Shown here: one piece after another, positions 53,585 through 64,000 of the stretch
Layout: the number at the start of each line of letters is the position of its first letter
Numbering within the stretch: the stretch's first letter is position 1
DNA from: a bacterium
GTDB taxonomy: Bacteria > Verrucomicrobiota > Verrucomicrobiia > Limisphaerales > UBA11358
Reading direction: 5' to 3'
DNA: 64,000 nt
Assembly (NCBI GenBank): GCA_021813325.1
Contig: JAKALA010000004.1
Coordinates: 1-64,000 of the forward strand
Program-made: the position numbers and the translations under genes
The notes under the pieces: generated by a model
Seen by the model: only the letters and a program-made list of their open reading frames with translations
What the model was told of the DNA's origin: nothing
Databases searched by the model: none

Positions 53585-56191
53585 TCACGTCAGGCGGCCG
53601 AGGCGGAGCAATTTTAAACTGGGCGCGCCCTGTTTCCGGGATGCGGCCAGGTCCACTGCAAATTCGGCGACCCAGTCGTTGAATTCTTCCGGATCCACCA
53701 GCATTTGCTGCACGCGCCAGGTTTTCTTGTCTTCGGACGGCAGCACATACGTGTGCCTCAAATTGCGGGCGTTGGGATCGAGGCAGATGTATTTGTGTTC
53801 GGCGTGATAGTTGTCCAGCGTGGCTTTAAACCGATCGGCGGTCCACGCCTGACCTTCTGCGTCTTGCGGCGATGCAAATGGTGCGATGGCCGCCGCGAAA
53901 TCGCCAATCACCAGGCCGCGCAGGAAAGTGAAAATGCGCTGGCGGATCGCTGCGGTGAACGCCTTGGCATCGCGCGTGACGTCTTTGTCGGCTTCTTCCG
54001 CGCCGGGTGGACTAATTTCTTTTGACTCAGCGCGGACATAATTCGGATCGCGTAATTTTTCCCATTCATCCAGCAGGCTGGAATCGACCTGGCGAATCAT
54101 GGCGTCCAGATACAACTCCATTTCCCGCACGGTATCGTTCTTGGCACTGTCGGGAACCGTTTGCGAAAGGACTTTAAAAACACGGTTCAAGTAACGCAAC
54201 AAAACGCCTTCGGCCCGTTGTAATTCGTAGTCGCGAATATAATCCGAGAACGAGCGAAACTGTTCGAACATTTCGCGGGCGATGGATTTGGGCCGGATGT
54301 TTTCCTGGCCCACCCACGGATGCCGGTCGGCAAACGCGTTAAAGGTGGAATAAACAAACTCGCGGTTCGGCTTGGGATATTCGCATTTCTCAAGTTCTTC
54401 CATGCGCGCATCGTATTCGATGCCTTCCATTTTCAGCTCGGCCATCTTCTGATCCTTTACGCGGTCGAGTTGCTTGCGGAGAATGATGTCCGGATCTTCC
54501 ACAATGGATTCAACCAGCGTCAGCAGCACCAGCGCATAATCTGGCGCTTGTGGATCCATGAGCGGGATCGTTTCCAGCAGATACAACGACAGCACCTGGT
54601 CCATCGAAAAATCATCCTGCAACTCCACATTCACGCGCAGATAAGAGCCGTCGGCGCTTTTGGGAATGAACTCAATAATCTTCCGGTTTACGAGCGAGCG
54701 AAACAATTGCCACGCGCGGTCCCGGTGCGCCTGCTTTTGGCGCGGTGAATCATGGCAATCGCGGATGAGTTTTTGCATGGCGTGACAGCCATCGCCTTTG
54801 CGACTGAGCACGTTCAACAACATGCCGTGCGAAACCTGGAAGCGCGAAGCGAGGCGTTCCGGCGGCGCGACAATCAATCGGGCGTAAGTGTTTTTGTCCC
54901 AATTGACGAAGTTCTTTTCCGGCGGCTGCCGCTTTACGACTTTCTTCCCATCACGCCCTGATTTTTCCGCGAGTTTAAGATTTTCGATGACGTGCTCCGG
55001 CGCTTGCGCCACCACCCAGCCTTGATCGTCAAAGCCTTTGCGTCCGGCACGTCCGGCAATCTGATGAAAATCGCGCGCGCTCAAAATGCCGGTCTTCTGG
55101 CCATCGAATTTGCAGAGCCGCGTGAATAGCACGGTGCGGATGGGCACATTGACGCCGACACCCAAAGTGTCCGTGCCGCAAATGATCTTGAGCAAGCCTT
55201 TCTGGGCCAGTTGCTCGGTCAGGACGCGATATTTTGGCAGCAAACCCGCGTGATGCAATCCGATGCCGTGCCGCAGCCATTTCTTAATTTCCGGGCCATA
55301 CGGGCTTGTGAATTTAATCCCTTCCAACGCGCTGGCGATGGCGGCCTTTTCCTCGCGGGTGCAGACGTTGATGCTCGTGAAATCCTGTGCGCTCTGAGCG
55401 GCCTCAAGTTGCGTGAAATGGACCACGTAAACCGGCGCGCGTCCAGAGGCAGCCAAACTTTCCAGAGTCTTGGCCAGCGGCAGTTCCGAATATTCATGAG
55501 TCAACGGCACGGGCCGAACCGCCGATGTGACCGTAGCGGTGGGGCGTCCGTTAAGCCGCGTCAGTTCTGTTTCAAAAAAGGTCGTATCGCCCAGCGTGGC
55601 GGACATTAAGAGAAATCTTGTTTGCGGCAAAGCCAGCAACGGCACCTGCCAGGCGACGCCGCGTTCGCGATCAGCGTAGTAATGGAACTCGTCCATGACC
55701 ACGTCCTGCACATTGGCGGCACCGCCTTCGCGCAGCGCAATGTTGGCGAGAATTTCCGCAGTGCAACACAGAATCGGCGCATCACGATTCACCGAGGCGT
55801 CGCCAGTGCTGAGACCCACGTTGTCCGGTCCAAATTCATGACACAGCGCCATGAACTTTTCATTCACCAGCGCCTTGATCGGACAGGTGTAGATGGAACG
55901 TCGGCCTTGGGCCAGGGCTTTGAAATGTAGCGCGGTGGCGACGAGCGATTTGCCGGAACCGGTGGGCGTGTTCAGGATGACATTCTTTTCCTCGAACACT
56001 TCCAGCACCGCTTCTTCTTGCGCGGGGTAGAGTTGCAAATTCCGTTTTTGAACATAGTCCAGAAACCGGCCCAGCAATAAATCATTATCCGGTCGTTCGT
56101 TGCGCGGGATCAAGTCGTAGAGTTGAATGGCCACGTTCCTAGTGTTGCCGAGAGCCGCGCGCGTTTCAATGTCTTGGTGTGGCTCGGGCAA
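53585..56191 (-). CDS. Superfamily 2 DEAD/DEAH-like RNA helicase with DUF3516 C-terminal domain
   Basis: Motifs: Walker [15 protein letters not shown] (near residue 77), the box MDEFHYYAD (motif II, DEFH), MSATLG, and [10 protein letters not shown] with [10 protein letters not shown] (motif VI). After the helicase lobes comes a C-terminal helical domain of ~380 residues matching the DUF3516-type layout of Ski2/Dob10-like bacterial helicases. The frame opens with TTG at 56,191; a GTG at 56,131 with AGGA just upstream is another start, so the N-terminus is uncertain. Likely RNA processing. The region upstream (56,192-56,897) holds no clear gene. Confidence 0.86.
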   Translation of the reverse strand: MPEPHQDIETRAALGNTRNVAIQLYDLIPRNERPDNDLLLGRFLDYVQKRNLQLYPAQEEAVLEVFEEKNVILNTPTGSGKSLVATALHFKALAQGRRSIYTCPIKALVNEKFMALCHEFGPDNVGLSTGDASVNRDAPILCCTAEILANIALREGGAANVQDVVMDEFHYYADRERGVAWQVPLLALPQTRFLLMSATLGDTTFFETELTRLNGRPTATVTSAVRPVPLTHEYSELPLAKTLESLAASGRAPVYVVHFTQLEAAQSAQDFTSINVCTREEKAAIASALEGIKFTSPYGPEIKKWLRHGIGLHHAGLLPKYRVLTEQLAQKGLLKIICGTDTLGVGVNVPIRTVLFTRLCKFDGQKTGILSARDFHQIAGRAGRKGFDDQGWVVAQAPEHVIENLKLAEKSGRDGKKVVKRQPPEKNFVNWDKNTYARLIVAPPERLASRFQVSHGMLLNVLSRKGDGCHAMQKLIRDCHDSPRQKQAHRDRAWQLFRSLVNRKIIEFIPKSADGSYLRVNVELQDDFSMDQVLSLYLLETIPLMDPQAPDYALVLLTLVESIVEDPDIILRKQLDRVKDQKMAELKMEGIEYDARMEELEKCEYPKPNREFVYSTFNAFADRHPWVGQENIRPKSIAREMFEQFRSFSDYIRDYELQRAEGVLLRYLNRVFKVLSQTVPDSAKNDTVREMELYLDAMIRQVDSSLLDEWEKLRDPNYVRAESKEISPPGAEEADKDVTRDAKAFTAAIRQRIFTFLRGLVIGDFAAAIAPFASPQDAEGQAWTADRFKATLDNYHAEHKYICLDPNARNLRHTYVLPSEDKKTWRVQQMLVDPEEFNDWVAEFAVDLAASRKQGAPSLKLLRLGRLT

Positions 56192-56897
56192 AACCGCGTG
56201 ATGCGGGTGAACCCGAACTCAGCGGTCCCCGTTCGCAACGTCAACGCCGGATGAAGTTTTGGTGACGCGCTCGCGCGAGTTTTTGGATGGCTTTGGGCCA
56301 AATGCAACCGGGTCCTTTTGGCAGGATTTTCCACCGTGCAATGGACAGTTGGCAGCCGTGCGTGGAAAGCCGATTTTCCCTCCGTTTCGCGGAAAATTGA
56401 TAACTGTTCCAACGGCAGATGATTGCAGTATTCGGAGAGCCTTGGCGTCGATCCTGGAACCGCTTTTTAAGTGGTTGGCAAGGGGATTGCTTGAGATGGT
56501 TTATGATTCATTACACTGAAAAAAAACGGAGTCCGCTGTGCCACTTGATCACCAACTTCAACTCCGCCCGGCAGCGGAAGGTCGCGCGTTTTGATTTATT
56601 TGGCGTCGCAGTTTCCGGCCTGATGGCGATGACGTTGGTGGGGATTGTGCGCTTGCTGGTTTCGCACTGAGCCGGGATTTTGTGGGATGCCAGACGGCGT
56701 GAAGATCCAGCTTGTGAGCTTCAAACCAAACTGGTTGATTTGGGGACAGTCTTCGGCAAAGCCGTTTTCTTCCTTGCTGTTCAAGATGATGTGGCCAAAC
56801 GGTTGGCTGGTCAGCATTTCATTCCGGGTCTGAGGTTAACCGGGGCAATCTGTCCAAGGCATGGATCAGATCTGTCAGAAGAACACCTTCAACGGGT
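56192..56897. other. 706-nt region with no intact gene; weak coding traces
   Basis: On the plus strand near 56,550-56,670 a frame reads RFDLFGVAVSGLMAMTLVG, which looks like a membrane helix, and a second frame near 56,700-56,800 reads QTKLVDLGTVFG, weakly like the DLGTxFG motif of FecR-type anti-sigma proteins. The two lie in different frames and are not joined to a start. A decayed FecR-like gene is possible but weakly supported. Confidence 0.25.
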
Positions 56898-57356
56898 TCA
56901 GTTGTCGGAAACAATGTGGGGCACGAACGAAAGATTCAGATCGCCAACGGCAACTTCCATCGGCTTGTCCGGGGTTCCGGTGACTTGGCAGACGGAAAAG
57001 TTATGGGTTTCGCCGTAATCATTTTTGGATTCCAGGGCGATGGTGATGCGCACATTATTACGATCGATCATTTTCGGTGTCATCGTGCAGCTTTGACCAT
57101 CCGCGAACAGCAGACAAGTATCCGTGCGGTTGGTCAGATTGATTTTACCCAGATCACCCGTGAAGGTCACTGCGACCGGAGCATTGCTCGCCGTTGGAAC
57201 GGCACTATTTGTGAAGGTTGCGGCCATCGATTTCGTGCCGACGACAACCGGCGCCTGGGGATTTGGCTTCTGAGCGGAAGCATTCTTATGGCAACTCGCC
57301 GGCACTAATCCGGCGAGAAATACCATGACGGCTGAAGCTGTCTGACTGATTCCCAT
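56898..57356 (-). CDS. Putative small exported protein, unknown function
   Basis: The 152-residue protein has an N-terminal hydrophobic segment (SAVMVFLAGLVPASC) ending in a cysteine, a poor lipoprotein signal since Pro precedes the -2 Ala. The rest is mostly beta-strand-like: APVAVTFTGDLGKI and KNDYGETHNFSVCQV; the last part ends NLSFVPHIVSDN. It starts 98 nt after the CvpA-family gene on the same strand. I do not recognise the family. The start at 57,356 was chosen over 57,458, which lies in the CvpA-gene end. Confidence 0.5.
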   Translation of the reverse strand: MGISQTASAVMVFLAGLVPASCHKNASAQKPNPQAPVVVGTKSMAATFTNSAVPTASNAPVAVTFTGDLGKINLTNRTDTCLLFADGQSCTMTPKMIDRNNVRITIALESKNDYGETHNFSVCQVTGTPDKPMEVAVGDLNLSFVPHIVSDN

Positions 57357-57454
57357 GCGCCCGAACCAGCAGGAATCAGGCCGGGCGGAAAAAACCGGGG
57401 AAACGGGCTGCTTTCCCTCAAGCACTGTCCAAAATTCGGAACTCGCGCCTAAAA

Positions 57455-58687
57455 TCAATATGCCCGGTCGAAAATCATGATGCTCTTGCCGTCCTTGATG
57501 GTCAGACGCAATTGCTCGGCGGAAGCCGTCATGAATTTTTCGTCGCTGCCAAAAACCAGGTGCAAATCGTAGTTGGTGCCGTTGGCCGCCCAGTCGCCTT
57601 TCCAGTCGTTGTGCTCGATGTTTGGCCCTTGGTTGGCCTCGACCTTAACTCGGGGCATGCCTTTGACAAACAATTGATTGTCGCCGGTCGCCAGCACATG
57701 GGTTTGGGCGAATGCTTGAATGAACCACGCGCGCAGGTTGCGCATTTCACTGGCAGGCATCTTGGGGTTGGCTTGACGCATCCAAGCCAGCGACACCGCC
57801 GGGTTAAAATCCCAGCGGCCGATGATTTTTTGTCCGTCGTATTTCGCTGACTTGCCGGTTTCAAGGTAAGTCGTCAAATCGTCCATGTTGGTTGCCAGCG
57901 CGTCCAAAACCAACTTGGTTTGGTCCTTGTTGCCCAGAAAGGTCTTCACATTCACATCATCCAGAATCTCACCCAGGCTGGCACCCGCAGCCGGAGCATT
58001 CGTCAGCATGGGATCCTGCACCAAAGGCTGGAGTTCCTCGCGTTCCCACAGCGAGGTCAGCCCGGGATAATCCGCAAACCGCTGGCCGGCTTTCGGGTTT
58101 TGCATCAGGAAACCGGCCAGATCAGCGCATTGATAATACATCGGCGCCAACGAGCCCACGGCACAAGCGGTGCGGGAAAGACCGCTGCTTTGCAAATCCT
58201 CGCCCAGCCGGTTGACGCCGCGGATCAATGCCGGCTGGTTTGGGGTGTTGGCCGCCTGCGTGGTCAGATAAGCAAAATTATAAACCAGAAAGATAATCAG
58301 AATGAAATAAATCCCGCCATTCAACAAACCGATGCAGATGCCGACCCGCGAATTCATGCGTTCCCAAAGGGCCTGACGCAGATCGCCGGCGTTGTAACGG
58401 TAAAAATGCTCCACCTTTTTGTGCAGCGGCTGCCCGGCCAGCGCCAGCGCGGTGTTGATAATGATGAAGGCAATCACCGGCGCCAGCGCCCATGCCGTGA
58501 GCGGATTATGCACTCCCATGTGCAGCAGCAAGGGATGAACGAGTTTGCCGACCGGCACCGCCAAAAGGGCGCCCAATAAAATGCCGAAGAACGAAAAACC
58601 CGCGCGAATGGCCCCCTGTCGCCAGCCGGCCAGCGCTGCCACCGCCAACACAAAAATTGCTAGAATCCAAATGGTCATGGCAGACAT
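57455..58687 (-). CDS. CvpA-family membrane protein with long C-terminal domain
   Basis: The first ~170 residues contain four hydrophobic helices (MTIWILAIFVLAVAALAG, GFSFFGILLGALLAVPVG, ALAPVIAFIIINTALALAG and GLLNGGIYFILIIFLVYNF), the layout of CvpA/colicin V production proteins. About 240 further residues are mostly soluble and unlike typical CvpA: a helix-rich part and a C-terminal beta-rich end (HLVFGSDEKFM, MIFDRAY). At 410 residues it is twice the usual size. ATG 58,687 or 58,678 are both possible. Function unknown; upstream of a divergent glycosyltransferase. Confidence 0.75.
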   Translation of the reverse strand: MSAMTIWILAIFVLAVAALAGWRQGAIRAGFSFFGILLGALLAVPVGKLVHPLLLHMGVHNPLTAWALAPVIAFIIINTALALAGQPLHKKVEHFYRYNAGDLRQALWERMNSRVGICIGLLNGGIYFILIIFLVYNFAYLTTQAANTPNQPALIRGVNRLGEDLQSSGLSRTACAVGSLAPMYYQCADLAGFLMQNPKAGQRFADYPGLTSLWEREELQPLVQDPMLTNAPAAGASLGEILDDVNVKTFLGNKDQTKLVLDALATNMDDLTTYLETGKSAKYDGQKIIGRWDFNPAVSLAWMRQANPKMPASEMRNLRAWFIQAFAQTHVLATGDNQLFVKGMPRVKVEANQGPNIEHNDWKGDWAANGTNYDLHLVFGSDEKFMTASAEQLRLTIKDGKSIMIFDRAY

Positions 58688-58738
58688 TAAAAAACATCCC
58701 GCCGAAAATGCACGACGAAAATAAGCCGGTGATTGGAA

Positions 58739-59494
58739 ATGGCGCCCGTTGCGATTATCTTTTGCGGCGTGCTTGTTTCCCTCATCGTGCCGGCCTTCAA
58801 CGAGGAAAAACTCCTCGGGGCATCGCTGGCTGAAATGAATTCAGCCGCCAAGGCTTTCACCGGGCGCGGCTGGCAGGTTGAACTCATCGTCTGCGACAAT
58901 AATTCCACCGATCGCACCGCCGAAATTGCCCGCGCCGCCGGGGCGAACGTGGTTTTTGAGCCGGTCAACCAAATCGGCCGGGCCCGCAATACCGGCGCGT
59001 CCGTTGCCAAAGGCGACTGGTTTGTCTTTGTGGACGCGGATTCCCATCCGAGCGAAAGGTTGTTTGCGGATGTGGCCGGACAGATTGCTTCTGGACGTTG
59101 CCTCGCGGGCGGCGCCACGGTGCGGATGGATGAATCCGGCTTTTGGAGCCAGTCCATGACGCAGTTGTGGGTCTGCATCAGTCGCTGGGGCAAGCTTATG
59201 GCTGGTTCATTCATTTTCGTGGAAGCGGCGGCCTTTCGCGAAATTGGCGGTTTCAGCCAAGTGCTGTTCGCCGGCGAGGAAATTGATTTAAGCAAACGCT
59301 TGAAACGGCTCGCGCGTCAACGGGACAAAAAAATCATCATTTTGCATCGCCATCCGCTGAAGACCTCCGCCCGCAAGTTGAAACTTTATTCGGCTCGGGA
59401 AATCCTCGTCTTCTTTGTGCGCGCCGCCTTTAACCAGCGCAAAATGCTCACCAGCCGTGAAAAAGCGCACATTTGGTATGACGGGCGGCGGTGA
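58739..59494 (+). CDS. Family 2 glycosyltransferase
   Basis: A GT-A fold enzyme with SLIVPAFNEEKLLG at the N-terminus, ELIVCDNNSTDRTAEIA, the metal-binding motif DAD (FVFVDADSHP) and the catalytic region GGFSQVLFAGEEIDLSKRL. The length is 251 residues from ATG 58,739. A TTG at 58,733 or a GTG at 58,769 (VLVSLIVPAF) could be the real start. It probably transfers a sugar to a lipid or polysaccharide; donor and acceptor unknown. The gene diverges from the CvpA-family gene. Confidence 0.85.
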   Translation: MAPVAIIFCGVLVSLIVPAFNEEKLLGASLAEMNSAAKAFTGRGWQVELIVCDNNSTDRTAEIARAAGANVVFEPVNQIGRARNTGASVAKGDWFVFVDADSHPSERLFADVAGQIASGRCLAGGATVRMDESGFWSQSMTQLWVCISRWGKLMAGSFIFVEAAAFREIGGFSQVLFAGEEIDLSKRLKRLARQRDKKIIILHRHPLKTSARKLKLYSAREILVFFVRAAFNQRKMLTSREKAHIWYDGRR

Positions 59495-59666
59495 CGGCAA
59501 AACTAGGCTGTTCAAAATGGCCTGGCCCGTTTGGCTGGCGGGTGGGGCGAGCGTCCCCGCGAGCCGCTCCTTGCGGAGGGTTACCATTTTCCAAAACGGC
59601 TTGCGTGGACGCTCGGATCACCGAGGGTTTTTTCACCGTATGGCCAGGGATGCCAACGGATCGACT
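59495..59666. repeat. Intergenic palindrome-rich element
   Basis: The 172-nt space between two converging genes contains GGGGCGAGCGTCCCC (59,544-59,558) and CCGCTCCTTGCGG (59,564-59,576), two small hairpins in tandem. Weak inverted copies of a TTCAAAATGG-like segment lie on either side (59,513; 59,585). It looks like a dispersed non-coding element or a bidirectional terminator without a T-run. Confidence 0.4.
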
Positions 59667-61691
59667 TTACTCCGAAACGGCGGATCGCATGGCGGCGAAC
59701 AGGGTTTTCCCTGATGCCTGGCCGACCGGCGTTTTGGATTTGGCGTCGGAATGTTCCACCAGCTCCGCCGGCAGTTCTTTTAAAAATGGCGATGGATGGC
59801 AGGGCAACACCTGGCCATATTTTTTGCGTCCGCCGCAATGGCTGATGGCCAGCGTTTGCATGGCGCGGGTGACGGCCACATAAAACAATCGGCGCTCTTC
59901 ATCCATCGTGCCTTCGACTTTGGAGCGGGAATGCGGCAGCAGGCCATCCTCCAGCCCGACCACAAACACATGCGGGAATTCCAGCCCTTTGCACGAGTGC
60001 ATGGTGATGAGGGTAACGGCGTCCTGCGTGTTCTCCTTCTCTTCCTCGCGTTCGTTGTCGAGCGTGATGCTTTCCAGAAAATTTTCCAGCCGTTCGGTCG
60101 GCGCGTTGCCCGCGCCATCCATGGTGGCCATCAACTCGCGCAGATTGCGGATGCGGGCTTCGGCGTTTTCGGGATTCTTTTCCAGCCGCTTGAGTTCGCC
60201 GAAATAGCCGGTTTCGTTTAAAAAGTTTTCCGCCCATGTCTGCAGACGAAAGCTGTTTTCAGTCGTCTGCAATTGGTTTTGCTCGCATTCCACGAACGCC
60301 ACGAACGCTTCGATGCATTCGCGGGTATGCTTTTGAAATTGCGTGGTCACCAGCGGATTTTTCATGGCGGCAAAGACGGAACATTTCCGCTCGTGGCTGG
60401 CGCCCAGCAGCCGCTCCATCGTCACGTCGCTCAAGCCGCGGGCCGGCACGTTGGCAATGCGCAACAGGCTGATGTCGTCGTTTGGATTGATGAAAGTCTT
60501 GAGAAAGGCCAGGAAATCCTTGATCTCGCGCCGGTCAAAAAAACTTTGACCACCAATCAAATGATAGCGCACGCCCGCCGTGCGCAGGGCGGTTTCCAGC
60601 GGACGCGACTGCTGGTTGGTGCGGAAGAGAATGGCGCAGTCTTTCCAAGGAATGCGGTGGGCCAGGCGCTTGAACTCAATTTGCGAGACGACTTCGCGCG
60701 CTTCGTCTTCGTCGCTGCCGTAGGTGTTCAGTTGAATCTTGGCGCCGGCGCCTTTGCCGGACCACAGCGTTTTGCCGCGGCGGCGGGCGTTGTTTTTGAT
60801 GATGGCATTGGCGGCGTTGAGAATCGTGCTGGTGCTGCGGTAATTCTGCTCCAGCTTGATGACTTTGACCTCGGGGAAATGTTCTTCCAGGTTCAGCAGA
60901 TTGGCGATTTCCGCGCCGCGCCAGCCATAGATGCTTTGATCATCATCGCCCACCACGCAAAAATTCCGGTGTTCCTTGGTCAGCGCGTGGACCAGTTCAA
61001 ATTGCGAAGCGTTGGTGTCTTGATACTCGTCCACCATCACAAAACGATACTGGTCGCGACAGGCTTGCAGCGCATCGGGATGTTCCTTGAACAACCGCAG
61101 CGTCAGCAAAATCAAGTCGTCAAAATCCACCGCGTTGCACGCGTGCAAGGCGGATTCGTAACGTTTGGCCACGTGCGTGGCGAGCGCCCGCAAATTAGGA
61201 TCCACAAACATCCTGGAATTTTCACCGCCGTTTTTGAATTTACTCAACAGCCCCAAGACGGCGCCGGGATCGACCTTTTCGCCTTTGATGGAAATGGCGG
61301 AGAGGATTTTTTTGACGGCGGCGAGCTGTTCCGATTCGTCGTAAATGACAAAGTTTTTTTTGTAGCCGAGCTTTTCAATGTGCTGCCGCAAAATCTTCAC
61401 GCACAGCGAATGGAAGGTGCAAATCGTCGGGCGTTCCGGCTTTTTGCCGTCCCCGGTTCTGCGTTTGGGCAGCAACTTGGACACGCGTTCCTGCATTTCG
61501 CGGGCGGCCTTGTTGGTGAAGGTCACGCCCAGGATGTTTCCGGGCGCGATGCCGTGGCGGACCATGTGGGCGATGCGGAACGTGATGACGCGGGTTTTGC
61601 CCGTGCCCGCGCCCGCCAGAATGAGCACCGGGCCGCGAATGGTTTCGACGGCCTGGCGCTGCTGCGGGTTGAGCGTGGACAAATCCAACAT
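59667..61691 (-). CDS. uvrD: UvrD/Rep/PcrA-type DNA helicase
   Basis: A superfamily 1A helicase used in excision repair and replication. Motifs: Walker A LILAGAGTGKTRVITFR (about 22-38), VTFTNKAAREMQER (Ia), FVMVDEYQDTNASQ (II), VGDDDQSIYGWRGAEI (III), KLEQNYRST (IV) and VALTRAM-type VAVTRAMQTL (VI). The 674 residues are at the short end of the family; the C-terminal Tudor-like tail of PcrA is missing. Rep and PcrA cannot be told apart here. Confidence 0.95.
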   Translation of the reverse strand: MLDLSTLNPQQRQAVETIRGPVLILAGAGTGKTRVITFRIAHMVRHGIAPGNILGVTFTNKAAREMQERVSKLLPKRRTGDGKKPERPTICTFHSLCVKILRQHIEKLGYKKNFVIYDESEQLAAVKKILSAISIKGEKVDPGAVLGLLSKFKNGGENSRMFVDPNLRALATHVAKRYESALHACNAVDFDDLILLTLRLFKEHPDALQACRDQYRFVMVDEYQDTNASQFELVHALTKEHRNFCVVGDDDQSIYGWRGAEIANLLNLEEHFPEVKVIKLEQNYRSTSTILNAANAIIKNNARRRGKTLWSGKGAGAKIQLNTYGSDEDEAREVVSQIEFKRLAHRIPWKDCAILFRTNQQSRPLETALRTAGVRYHLIGGQSFFDRREIKDFLAFLKTFINPNDDISLLRIANVPARGLSDVTMERLLGASHERKCSVFAAMKNPLVTTQFQKHTRECIEAFVAFVECEQNQLQTTENSFRLQTWAENFLNETGYFGELKRLEKNPENAEARIRNLRELMATMDGAGNAPTERLENFLESITLDNEREEEKENTQDAVTLITMHSCKGLEFPHVFVVGLEDGLLPHSRSKVEGTMDEERRLFYVAVTRAMQTLAISHCGGRKKYGQVLPCHPSPFLKELPAELVEHSDAKSKTPVGQASGKTLFAAMRSAVSE

Positions 61692-61829
61692 GGGCTGCGG
61701 ATTTTAATTCGCCACGACTCGAACGCAAGCGAACAGGAGAAATTTGGCGGGCAAATTTATAATCCCCGTTTTAAAGGAATGTGAATCTTGCCAATTTGAA
61801 GATATTTGTGGGTTTTTGCGCCCGGGAAA

Positions 61830-63773
61830 TTATTGCGTTGGGGCCGGAATAAATTCATCCAGACACTCGCGAACGGTCCGGGCCAGGCTGTCGATGGCAT
61901 AAGGCTTTTGGAGAAACCGAGTGCCCGGCTCGCGGTGCAGGTTGCGGCCGGCCAGTTCCGGGCTGTAACCGCTGGAGTAGATGACGCGAAGTTGCGGGGC
62001 ATCCGCACGCAGTTGGCGGGCGAGTTCGCGCCCGGTCATGCCGTCGGGCATGACCAGATCCGTGAGCATGAGGTGGATGTCGCGTTTGTGCTCGGACCAG
62101 ACCAGCAAGGCTTCCGGGCCGGATTGCGCTGTCAGCACCCGGTATCCGGAAAGTTGCAACAGCTTGCTCACTACCAGGCAAACCGGCAATTCGTCCTCGA
62201 CCACCAGAATGAGCTCGTTGTTCGTCCGACGGACGGATTGGGTGACGGCGGCGGGACGGCTTTGCCCGGCGCTGTCGATGGCCGGGAAGGTAATCTGAAA
62301 CGTGGTGCCCTGGCCAAGCTCGCTGGTCACGTCAATGGTGCCGTTGTGTTGTTGAACGATGCCATAGACCGTGGCGAGTCCCAGGCCGGTGCCTTTGCCG
62401 GCTTCCTTGGTGGTGAAAAACGGTTCGAATATGTGGGACAAATGGTCGGGAGAAATGCCGCATCCCGTGTCGCTGATTTTCAGGCACACGAATTTAGTGC
62501 GCGAGCTGGTCCCCTTTTCCTCGTGATTTGAGCAGGTCAACGTCTGGATTTTTAAACGGCCACCGCCGGGCATGGCGTCCCGGGCGTTCACCGCCAGATT
62601 GAGAATGACCTGATCGATCATGCCGACATCGCCGCGAATCGAAGGCAGTTCGCCCGGGCAATCCACTTCCAGGGCAATGTCCTCGCCGAGGATGCGCTGC
62701 AACATCTTGAGCATTTGCCGCACGGCTTCATTGAGGTCCAGATCCACGAGTTGAAACGCCTGTTTGCGGCTGAAAAGCAGCAGTTGCCGCGTCAGGCCCG
62801 AGGCGCGTTCCGCGGCTTCCAAAATTTCATTGGTCAGCTCAACGTGCTCGTCCGGCAAGTCTTCCTCGTGCCGGAGCAGGGAGGCGTTGCCCATGATGGT
62901 GGTGAGGATGTTGTTGAAATCGTGGGCGACCCCGCTGGACAACTGGCCGATGGCTTCCATCTTTTGCGCCTGGCGCAACTGTGCTTCGATCCGCTGGCTT
63001 TCGGTGACATCCCGCGAGTTGACCACCACCGAGGGCGGTTCCTCGCCGACCAAACGTTTCCCCACGCTTTCAATAAACCGCCAGGAGCCGTTCGCATGGC
63101 GGATGCGGTATTCAATGTTGTCGGCGCGCTGGGTGTTGGAAACGGTCCGTTGAAAGGCCTCGTAACAGCGCTGCCGGTCCTCGGGATGAATGAAGTCAAA
63201 GACGTTGTGGTTGACGAATTCAGTCACCGGATAGCCCAGCACCCGCTGCACCGACGGGCTTTGATAATGAATCATTCCCCGCGCATCGATCACCGTGATG
63301 AGATCCTGCGCGTTTTCAATCAGCGAACGGAAATAGCGCTCATTGCGAATCAGCGCCTGGGCGGCCGCGTGATTTTCCCGGCGCAGCCGCGCCTCCTCCA
63401 GCGCCCGGATGACGGATTGCCCCAGCCGTTTGATTTGCTCCTTGATCACGTAGTTGGACGCGCCCGCCTTCATGCAACTGACGGCGGTGTCCTCGTTCAT
63501 TGAGCCGGTGAGAATGATCAGCGGGGTCAACGGCGCGTGTTCCTGCGCCAGGCGCAGGGCGGTCAGGCCGTTGAAGCGCGGCAAATTGTAATCGGAAATG
63601 ATGAGGTCCGGCAGAAAATCGGTCAGGGCTGCGAGAAACGTCTCGCTGGTTTCCACACAGCGAAAGACGCAATTTTTCAGTTCGCGGGAAATTTCGCGTT
63701 TAGCCAGGTCGGCATCGCTGGGTGTGTCTTCCACCAGCAGAATGCGGATTTCACCAGGGCTTGGCATGTTCAT
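61830..63773 (-). CDS. Hybrid sensor histidine kinase: REC-PAS-HisKA-HATPase-REC
   Basis: A soluble hybrid kinase of 647 residues. Order: N-terminal receiver ([14 protein letters not shown], phospho-acceptor Asp in DLIISDYNL), PAS domain (about 150-270, [16 protein letters not shown]), HisKA with the phospho-His in [15 protein letters not shown], HATPase with [21 protein letters not shown] and [11 protein letters not shown], and a C-terminal receiver ([23 protein letters not shown]). No membrane segment is visible. The ATG at 63,773 (MNMPSPGE) was chosen since the longer reading overlaps the upstream kinase; it overlaps that gene's stop by 23 nt, so the two are cotranscribed. Confidence 0.9.
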   Translation of the reverse strand: MNMPSPGEIRILLVEDTPSDADLAKREISRELKNCVFRCVETSETFLAALTDFLPDLIISDYNLPRFNGLTALRLAQEHAPLTPLIILTGSMNEDTAVSCMKAGASNYVIKEQIKRLGQSVIRALEEARLRRENHAAAQALIRNERYFRSLIENAQDLITVIDARGMIHYQSPSVQRVLGYPVTEFVNHNVFDFIHPEDRQRCYEAFQRTVSNTQRADNIEYRIRHANGSWRFIESVGKRLVGEEPPSVVVNSRDVTESQRIEAQLRQAQKMEAIGQLSSGVAHDFNNILTTIMGNASLLRHEEDLPDEHVELTNEILEAAERASGLTRQLLLFSRKQAFQLVDLDLNEAVRQMLKMLQRILGEDIALEVDCPGELPSIRGDVGMIDQVILNLAVNARDAMPGGGRLKIQTLTCSNHEEKGTSSRTKFVCLKISDTGCGISPDHLSHIFEPFFTTKEAGKGTGLGLATVYGIVQQHNGTIDVTSELGQGTTFQITFPAIDSAGQSRPAAVTQSVRRTNNELILVVEDELPVCLVVSKLLQLSGYRVLTAQSGPEALLVWSEHKRDIHLMLTDLVMPDGMTGRELARQLRADAPQLRVIYSSGYSPELAGRNLHREPGTRFLQKPYAIDSLARTVRECLDEFIPAPTQ

Positions 63774-64000
63774 CAGCGACAAGGCTTGCTTGTTTGACCG
63801 GCTTAGGTTGATCAGATTCCATGGCGCTTGGCAAGGCGAAGTAAAAAGTGGCGCCCGCCTCCGGCTTGCCCTCGGCCCAGACGCGGCCGCCATGCCGGTG
63901 CACCACGCGCTGCACGATGGCCAGGCCGACCCCGGTGCCTTCAAATTCCGACGCGCTGTGCAGGCGCTGGAAAACGCCGAACAATTTCCCGGCGTATTGC
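63751..64000 (-). CDS. Histidine kinase, C-terminal part (cut by window edge)
   Basis: Only the last ~83 residues are in the window. They show the end of a HATPase domain: [17 protein letters not shown] (F box), [17 protein letters not shown] (G2) and [16 protein letters not shown]. This variant ([14 protein letters not shown]) is typical of phytochrome-like or PAS-containing kinases. The stop at 63,751 overlaps the start of the hybrid kinase. Upstream domains lie beyond 64,000. Confidence 0.9.
   Translation of the reverse strand, partial: QYAGKLFGVFQRLHSASEFEGTGVGLAIVQRVVHRHGGRVWAEGKPEAGATFYFALPSAMESDQPKPVKQASLVADEHAKPW

Noticed and set aside
56550-56810. Membrane-helix and FecR-like coding traces on the plus strand
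   Set aside because: Short, in different frames and with no start or domain boundary; listed only as weak traces.

Overview
The window looks like a chromosomal segment of a Verrucomicrobiota bacterium, most likely of the Pedosphaera/Limisphaerales type. This is inferred from gene content: C-terminally extended ECF sigma factors, a DUF2231/planctomycete-type cytochrome protein, many secreted glycoside hydrolases, small c-type cytochromes and an ISKra4-like transposase remnant. No rRNA is present, so the assignment is not proven.

Layout. 1-10,995 is an integrated element or its right part. It holds the leader-proximal end of a CRISPR array, a complete type I-G (formerly I-U) cas operon read leftwards (cas3-cas8-csb1-csb2-cas4/cas1-cas2), a tyrosine integrase, and the 3' half of a CAT-anticodon tRNA at 10,951-10,995 that marks the right attachment site. 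By the geometry of tRNA integration, the element lies to the left of this fragment and the intact tRNA lies outside the window. From 11.1 kb the chromosome resumes with metY-metX-metW, then leftward mutT, ugd, a TPR membrane protein, a second nucleotide-sugar dehydrogenase, a cytochrome c and secA. A broken transposase separates secA from a polysaccharide-degradation block (GH35, GH95, heparinase II/III-like), followed by purD.

30.6-37.7 kb is the most unusual part. Two 567-residue proteins each join an ECF sigma factor to a membrane segment, a coiled coil and an extra C-terminal domain: secretin-like in one, LTxxQ (Spy/CpxP-like) repeats in the other. They flank a GH92 gene, share a block TTTGTCGGATTT-N9-CGGTT just before their start codons, and are preceded by decayed tails of two further paralogs, one inside a ~355 bp direct repeat. 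I infer a family of membrane-tethered sigma factors with exchangeable extracytoplasmic domains.

38-43 kb (leftward) has parA, a translationally coupled polyprenyl synthase/ECF sigma/membrane protein trio, and two c-type cytochrome genes with clear terminators. 43.6-64 kb has GH27, a cytochrome/DUF2231 protein, a beta-propeller protein, a SWIM-SNF2 helicase, a BspA-like LRR protein, a DUF3516-type helicase, a CvpA-family protein, a glycosyltransferase, UvrD and a hybrid histidine kinase behind a second kinase cut by the window edge.
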